Shown here piece by piece: positions 58,703-64,000 of a stretch of 64,000 nucleotides of DNA. This DNA comes from Aralia elata. Its lineage: Eukaryota; Streptophyta; Magnoliopsida; Apiales; Araliaceae. The stretch is from assembly GCA_034770075.1 (NCBI GenBank), contig CM068385.1, forward strand, positions 71,926,479-71,990,478, written 5' to 3'. The notes under the pieces were generated by a model. That model saw only the letters and a program-made list of their open reading frames with translations. It ran no database searches and had not been told where the DNA came from. The first letter of the stretch is position 1; each line of letters starts with the position of its first letter. Position numbers and translations under genes: made by a program.

Positions 58703-59521
58703 CTATGATGACATTCCACGACGCACAACTTCCTGGCGTTCCTGCTCCATAATACGTGACATAAGCCTACGATCCATCACATCTGGATGACGATTAGCTC
58801 GATCGTGAGCTCTATCTATGGTAGTATGAAAAATATACTCCATCTCATCAATCTTCGCCTTCTTTGACCGCACCTCACACTCAACACGATCTGCGCGATC
58901 AGCCTCCCTCAGCCAAGCTGTCTCAGCTCTCGCCCGCTCAGCTGACTTCTTTTTTAACTCATCTCGTACAATCTCATTTCTGGCTATCAACTGTCCTCGT
59001 CGATACTCAGACTGTGCTAGCCTCTGCTCAACCTCTGCAAGACGTGACGAAAGGTCTTGGATCTCAGCATCCTTCTGCTCTAAAGTGGTTTGACGTTCTG
59101 CAGCCTGTTCCTCTAACTCCTCCTTCTCGCTCTGTACATGAACCAACTTCCACTCCACGTCTCCAAGACGTATATCTAGCTCCTCAATCTCACTGTTCTT
59201 CTGCTCCAAAGCAATCTGTCGCTCAGCCAGCTGCCCCTCTAACTCCTCCACTCTGTCCTACAACTCTATGTTGCGATCATACACCTGCTCGTACATCTGA
59301 ACACCCAAAGTAGATGGTGGTATCTCTTCAAGGTCCTCCTCCTCCTCTTCCTCCTCAGGATCCTCCTCAGAGTCCTCCTCAGGATCAGTCTCAGGCTCAT
59401 ACTCGCGACCTGTAACTGTAATCAATGGAGATGGCTCCCTCTACACTAGCTGCTCACTGACTACGTGAATATCTCTGGGCTCCTCCTCCCTAGTCTGGCT
59501 GGGCTCTCCTCTATCAGTCAT
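58703..59521 (-). pseudogene. Accessory acidic coiled-coil ORF (element G), two nonsense codons
   Basis: The frame from CAT 59519-59521 to the stop at 58703-58705 has no net shift. It has the same start context (TTGTTGTCAG then GATGAC), Glu/Asp-rich segment, coiled coil (LEQKNSEIEELDIRLGDVE) and C-terminus (MEQERQEVVRRGMSS) as A. Two in-frame TAG codons, at 59441-59443 and 59258-59260, stand where A has CAG. The open remainder from 59251 down still covers the whole coiled coil. Confidence 0.85.
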
Positions 59522-59744
59522 CCTGACAACAAAATTTTAAGTTTTAATTACTAATCGATAATACTCGCGAGCACATAAGTTTGTTATCAAATAAGCACAT
59601 AACACATAATCATTTTGTTGTCTTTTATGAATTTCCGTAATTCATTCCTTAGAACTCGATAAGAGTTTATCGCCTCTATATTATCTATCTTCTAGAAGGC
59701 TACTACCCTAAGGTTTTCCCCACCTAAAGGTTCATAACCTATCA

Positions 59745-59756
59745 GCTCTGATACCA
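59745..59756 (-). promoter_or_regulatory. Primer binding site, element G
   Basis: TGGTATCAGAGC on the minus strand, three bases from the LTR. Confidence 0.92.
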
Positions 59757-59759
59757 ACC

Positions 59760-62687
59760 TGTGACACCCCCAAATTCAGGTACTTAATTCCCACTGATTT
59801 GGTGTTCACTATAACATACATTCAAAACTAACTACCCAATAAAATAACAATTAAATAAACTTAAAGAAATATCTTCCCAAAATGGGTTACATCTCCAAAC
59901 TCTTAAACAATCAAATCCCAGGTTATCTAAACCTTAATACATCAATGCGGAATAAAACATAAATTAGAACAAGTCTTGTTACAAATAATCATCAAGTAAA
60001 TAGCAGGTCTTTAGCTATTTATGCATCTTGCCTTTGCCTTTGCTCGTGGATGGCTCGTCCGACTTTTCTGGCTTAGCTGCAATGTTTAATGCAAGAGTGA
60101 GCAAACAATTGCTCACAAGTACGATAACAATAACATTTAAATGAAATGGATTTCAACTGAGGAATAATAATTTTCTGAATCTCAGTCAATAAATGATCAA
60201 AGTTTAAAAGCTCGTTAGAATGCTCGATTCAAGGAAAAATAGATTTTAAGATTTAGAAATAATATCTGAGGGTCACAAGACCTCGAACTATGTCGTAGGT
60301 TAACAAGTATTTCTACTGTAACCTTTAACAGTCATATAGACTATGGACCAACATCTCGTACTCAGGGGGATCAGCCCTTTGTACAATGTATTGTGCACAA
60401 ACATTTTAACGCTGTCGCGTAAGTAATCTCCTATATTAGGGTTGTTCATCTCAGTTTATCGTCTGAATCCATACCAAAAAGGAAATTGGCTTGGAACAAG
60501 TATAGAAAACATTCTAAGTCTTTGAAACGCTCATCAACTAAGGACTAGCTGAATCAATAAGGGTTTGCTAGTCTAATTCAATAGAGTTTGTTCAATAGAA
60601 ACTATACTCGAAGTTTGAATAACAACAATGATTGGAATAAAGCTTGAGTATATAATCATGATAATAACCTTGCTTGAATATCAATAAGCTAAGGTCAATA
60701 AGCTTGCTCAATATAAATAAACTTGTCTTGAATAAATTAACAAGTTAAAAGAGAACAACAACTTGCTATAAATAATTCTCAAGCTTAAGGAAGGAAAACT
60801 TGCTCAACATAAAGTAATAAGTTGAGATAAGGAACTTGCCTCAAGCGTAGATTACAAATTAAATATCTCACGATCCTTAAACAACCTATACATTTAATTA
60901 TAAAATGGTAACATAATTAGTCACATGATTATAATTATTTTAGGTTTACTCTTATCCTTTTTATTAAAACATTTCACTTAGCATATCATAGTCAACAAGT
61001 ACTAGTTTAACAACCATCTTGGCAATTCTTTAGTCACTTAATACATTAATATAAGTTTTAAACTTGTTTATAGCATCATAATAAAAGCACAAAGAAAATA
61101 AAAATTAAAAATAATTTCAGTACTGCTCCCTCGCCGAGGCGAGAATTTACTGAACAAATATCTCGCCGGGGCGAGACCTCGCCGGGGCGAGCCTATCCTT
61201 AACAAAATTCACGCCGGGGCGAGACTTCGCCGGGGCGAAGATTACCAGCTCATTTTTCTCGCCGGGGCGAGACACCCGGCAGTCGTCTCCTACAGTTCGC
61301 GAATAGTGAAAACTTAGGCCAAATTTGACCAAATTTTCCGAATTCTATCATCCAGTACACAAACTAGATATACCCAGACATCAAATATGTTAGAAAACAA
61401 ATACCCAACATGTTTCTAACTAATTTAACTATTATAAAACACATAATCAACTAATTTAAAACCAAAAATTCACTGTTAAACAATTTATTCATGCTTTGAC
61501 CATTTTCATGAAATCAAACTCTGTAAATTCATTTTTCAACCAATTAAAACCATTCTTCTTGCATTATTCATGTTTTTCATCATACAATCATAAACAATTA
61601 TTAATTCACCGATTAATAACGAAGTTGAATCATCAATTTTCATACAAATATGCCATACATGAAATAAAGCTCTGTAAAACTAAGAACTCAATTCTAAAGC
61701 ATGTCTTCATGAATTAATACCTCTAAATTAACTATTAATCATCATATAATCATCTAACACATGATTACTATCAAATACACCAAGAAATTCATGTTTTAAG
61801 CAAGTAAACTTTATACAGAGAACTAAAATAATGAAATACAGGAAAGAACTTAAAAAAGATTATACCTTCAATTGTTTAGAAAATTTGATTAAACTTCCTT
61901 GCTTGAATTCTTATTCCAATCACCAAGCTTCTCACACAATTTCTCTCTTTTTTCTCAACTCTCAAATTCACAGAGTTCTTTTCTTTCTCTCAAGCTCTGT
62001 GTTTCTTCTTCTTTCTTTTCTTTCTTAACTGACGTAGTTTTAAAAAAAATATAAACTGATAACTTTAATAAACAAATAAAAACTGATAATTTAAAAGAAT
62101 AATAACGTATGATATAATATCTATCAGTTAAAAATTTCAAAAGACTCTAAGGCTTGTTTGGCAAATACTAAATAAATTAATCCATTATTTTAACTAAAGG
62201 TCTTAAGGCCTTGTTTGGTAAAACACAAATAAAATAACTCATTATTCCCAAACAAAGATCATAGGGCCTTGTTTGGTAAAACTGAATTAAACACTTTCTC
62301 ATTTATTTTTAATAAACCAATATAACATATAGTTTAAAATGTCACACTTCTAATTTAATTGAACTTATTATTAAATAAATTCAATTAAACCTTACCAACT
62401 CAAATAATAATTTCATTTAACAAATAACAATAATACCAAATAAATTCTCTTATTCAAATAAATCATTTATTCAAATAAACTTTTTCATCATCTAATTTAA
62501 TTATTAAATTAAATTAGAATAAACATAACAAATCACATTCAAATAATATTTAACATTATTAAACTCAACATATACCCACTTCACCAAAACTTAATAAATT
62601 ATTTATTTAACTCAATAAATTAATAAAAATATTTATATAACTCAATAAATATTTTTTTATTCAATCATAAAAATTGCGTTCGTTACA
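59760..62687 (-). repeat. Element G 5' LTR
   Basis: 2928 bp, TGTGACACCCC to GCGTTCGTTACA on the plus strand, then TSD GGTAC. It has six GC hairpins at 61130-61271 and a donor-like AAG|GTATAA (minus; AC at 61864-61865). Uninterrupted, it serves as the reference for the A LTR and for the H insertion site. Confidence 0.95.
61130..61271. repeat. Array of six short GC hairpins (G 5' LTR)
   Basis: Units at 61130, 61162, 61178, 61210, 61224 and 61258, mostly CTCGCCGGGGCGAG. Confidence 0.85.
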
Positions 62688-62692
62688 GGTAC
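62688..62692. repeat. Target site duplication of G, right copy (GGTAC)
   Basis: Pairs with 44853-44857. Confidence 0.94.
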
Positions 62693-62710
62693 ATCTTTGT
62701 GCTTTCAGGA
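62693..62710 (-). pseudogene. pol: Element F integrase, last 18 bases before J
   Basis: ATCTTTGTGCTTTCAGGA matches the integrase zinc-domain region of G (near 53088-53105). Homology stops at 62710-62712. Confidence 0.7.
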
Positions 62711-64000
62711 TGTTTTTGGACTTAGAATTGTTAGGTTTGTATATTACGCAAGCATGCAATCAAATTACACAAATAGGGCGGAAGCGTGATAAAACAAATT
62801 TTAAAATTTTAATACAAACCATCACCATGATCTATCCTTGTGTTCAATTATCAATTAAACGAAAGAGAAAGAGAATAAGAATTATACCCTCGTAGATCAA
62901 AGCTTCCTCGGGTACAAGTTAAACTCCTAGTCCTTCGTGTTCTCCTCGAATTCCACCGATGAGATTCCTTCCTTTGATCAACGTTAGCCACCCAATTGTT
63001 TGGCCTATAGAGGTGATCCACCAAGGAAGAATAGGTATTCAAGAAGTTGGATATTGGCAAAACCCTAGTTTCTATCTCTATAGAAATTGCAAGTACTCTC
63101 TACAATCTAATGCAAGAGTGTGTATCCCTAATCTATGATAAGACTCCTCTTATTTATAGATGTAGGAATAACCCTTCCCTAAACTATTTAGGATTAGGGT
63201 TTCTATTATAATTAAACTCGTTTAATTAATTATGCTCCTAATCCAATTAGGAATTTATGGGAGAGTACTTCTATTAATTAATTCCCAATCCATATTAGGA
63301 ATTAAATAATAGTAATAGTAATAATAATAATAAGACTCCTCTTATTAATTTATATTTAATATTTCCAAAATATTAAATAATAAATATTAAGCTATTTAAT
63401 TTATTCTATCTCCATAGATTAAATTAAATACACTTAACTTATTATTACAATTATGCCATTTACTTCTTAAATAAATATTTTCCTTTTGCGGTGTGACCCT
63501 TTAGGTTCTCCATATTAAACCGGTTGTGAATAAATCAATTAGAACAATTCTAATCTTATTTAAATAAATAAATTAAACTATTTAATTCATTTAAATAAAT
63601 AATATTTATTCTACAATACGGGTAAGCCCCCTTAGCGATCAACGACTTTCCAGATAATATAGATTTCAACATTAATCACAAAAGAACCTTTAAGTGCATA
63701 GTTACCGTACAATTCAATCCTTCTACCATACAAAGTCCCAATTAAATATAAGACATGGAATTACTATCAAGTCTTATTTTATTTAATTATATGTATTTCG
63801 ATTCCCAAACGCGCAACTCTAACTAATGCAAATTAGAAACTCTTTTCTAATTTCATTCTACCTTGGCTGAGAACTACTGAGTTGTCATTTATCGAATCAC
63901 ATAAGACATTCACATCTTTTACTAGACGTGGTAGATTCTTTGTTGATCATTCACCTATCTCCATGTACAACTTATTATACCCAATCATACCCTTTGATAT
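62711..64000 (-). mobile_element. Element J: unclassified LTR-like insertion, cut by window edge
   Basis: It begins TGTTTTTGGAC at the point where F homology ends. In the minus orientation there is a TATA box (TATAAATA, 63151-63158) followed by several hundred bases of leader-like sequence ending at the TG/CA border, as for an LTR. A 16-bp repeat TAAGACTCCTCTTATT occurs at about 63140 and 63331, with a TAA/TAG microsatellite at about 63305-63332. No coding domain. The right end and target duplication are outside the window; CAGGA (62706-62710) would be the left copy. The class is uncertain. Confidence 0.5.

Larger units (their letters stand above)
44858..62687 (-). mobile_element. Element G, full-length Tekay/Del-type chromovirus, split by H and I
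   Basis: 3' LTR (44858-46225 plus 50226-51770), double polypurine tract, pol, gag, accessory ORF, primer site and 5' LTR (59760-62687), flanked by GGTAC. The LTRs differ by roughly twenty substitutions and one 16-bp hairpin unit over 2.9 kb by eye, so it is of similar age to B. It was later hit by H (in the 3' LTR) and I (in the reverse transcriptase). Confidence 0.95.
40053..62710 (-). mobile_element. Element F, 3' part of a chromovirus related to C, split by G
   Basis: 3' LTR at 40053-43621, polypurine tract, integrase (43669-44857), then after G only 18 more bases (62693-62710). It sits inside E's integrase; the left flanking pentamer is GGTTC (40048-40052). The right end is not in the window, and J may have cut F again. 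Confidence 0.85.

Noticed and set aside
62674..63060. Host gene or first exon in J
   Set aside because: Only short frames without known domains; the border with F and the TATA-plus-leader layout fit an LTR better.

Overview
The window is plant nuclear DNA made almost entirely of nested LTR retrotransposons; I see no host gene, rRNA or tRNA gene. The coding parts are Ty3/gypsy chromoviruses of the Tekay/Del type: capsid-type gag, CCHC knuckles, a DSG protease, a FIDD/FVDD reverse transcriptase, RNase H, an HHCC/DD35E integrase and a C-terminal chromodomain. LTRs are very long (about 2.7-4.0 kb), end in TGT...ACA, are followed by a TGGTATCAGAGC primer site (initiator tRNA-Met) and are preceded by a polypurine tract. 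This points to a flowering plant and a heterochromatic, AT-rich insertion cluster. I cannot name the species.

Left half, a three-deep nest. Element A (minus strand, running off the left edge) occupies 1-3147 and resumes at 30522. Inside its 5' LTR sits element B (plus, 3148-30516, TSD ATTGC). B is the best preserved copy: one gag-pol frame at 8400-12956 with only two stop codons. Inside B's 3' LTR sits element C (plus, 14717-28426, TSD GATAC), with degraded coding sequence and no nucleocapsid knuckles.

Middle. At about 32.3-32.4 kb the A LTR breaks off against about 150 bp of unexplained sequence and the 3' end of an integrase (D). D runs into an LTR (32861-35547) that is also the 5' LTR of element E (plus, to 40052), so D and E share one LTR as in a recombined tandem.

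Right half, a second nest. E is cut in integrase by element F (minus, from 40053). F is cut in integrase by element G (minus, 44858-62687, TSD GGTAC). G carries a solo LTR H in its 3' LTR (46226-50220, TSD ACTGC) and an unrelated LTR-like element I in its reverse transcriptase (54391-56445, TSD GTACC). After 18 bp more of F, an unclassified LTR-like sequence J starts at about 62711 and runs off the right edge.

The points that go beyond ordinary retrotransposon annotation are: an accessory ORF between 5' LTR and gag encoding an acidic coiled-coil protein (copies in A, B, E and G); a consistent splice-donor-like site in each LTR and acceptor-like sites just before the accessory ORF and gag, suggesting these proteins are made from spliced RNAs; a hairpin before the polypurine tract with a compensatory base-pair change between families; arrays of short GC-rich hairpins in the A, E and G LTRs; and a 3' LTR module shared by families whose 5' LTR halves are unrelated.
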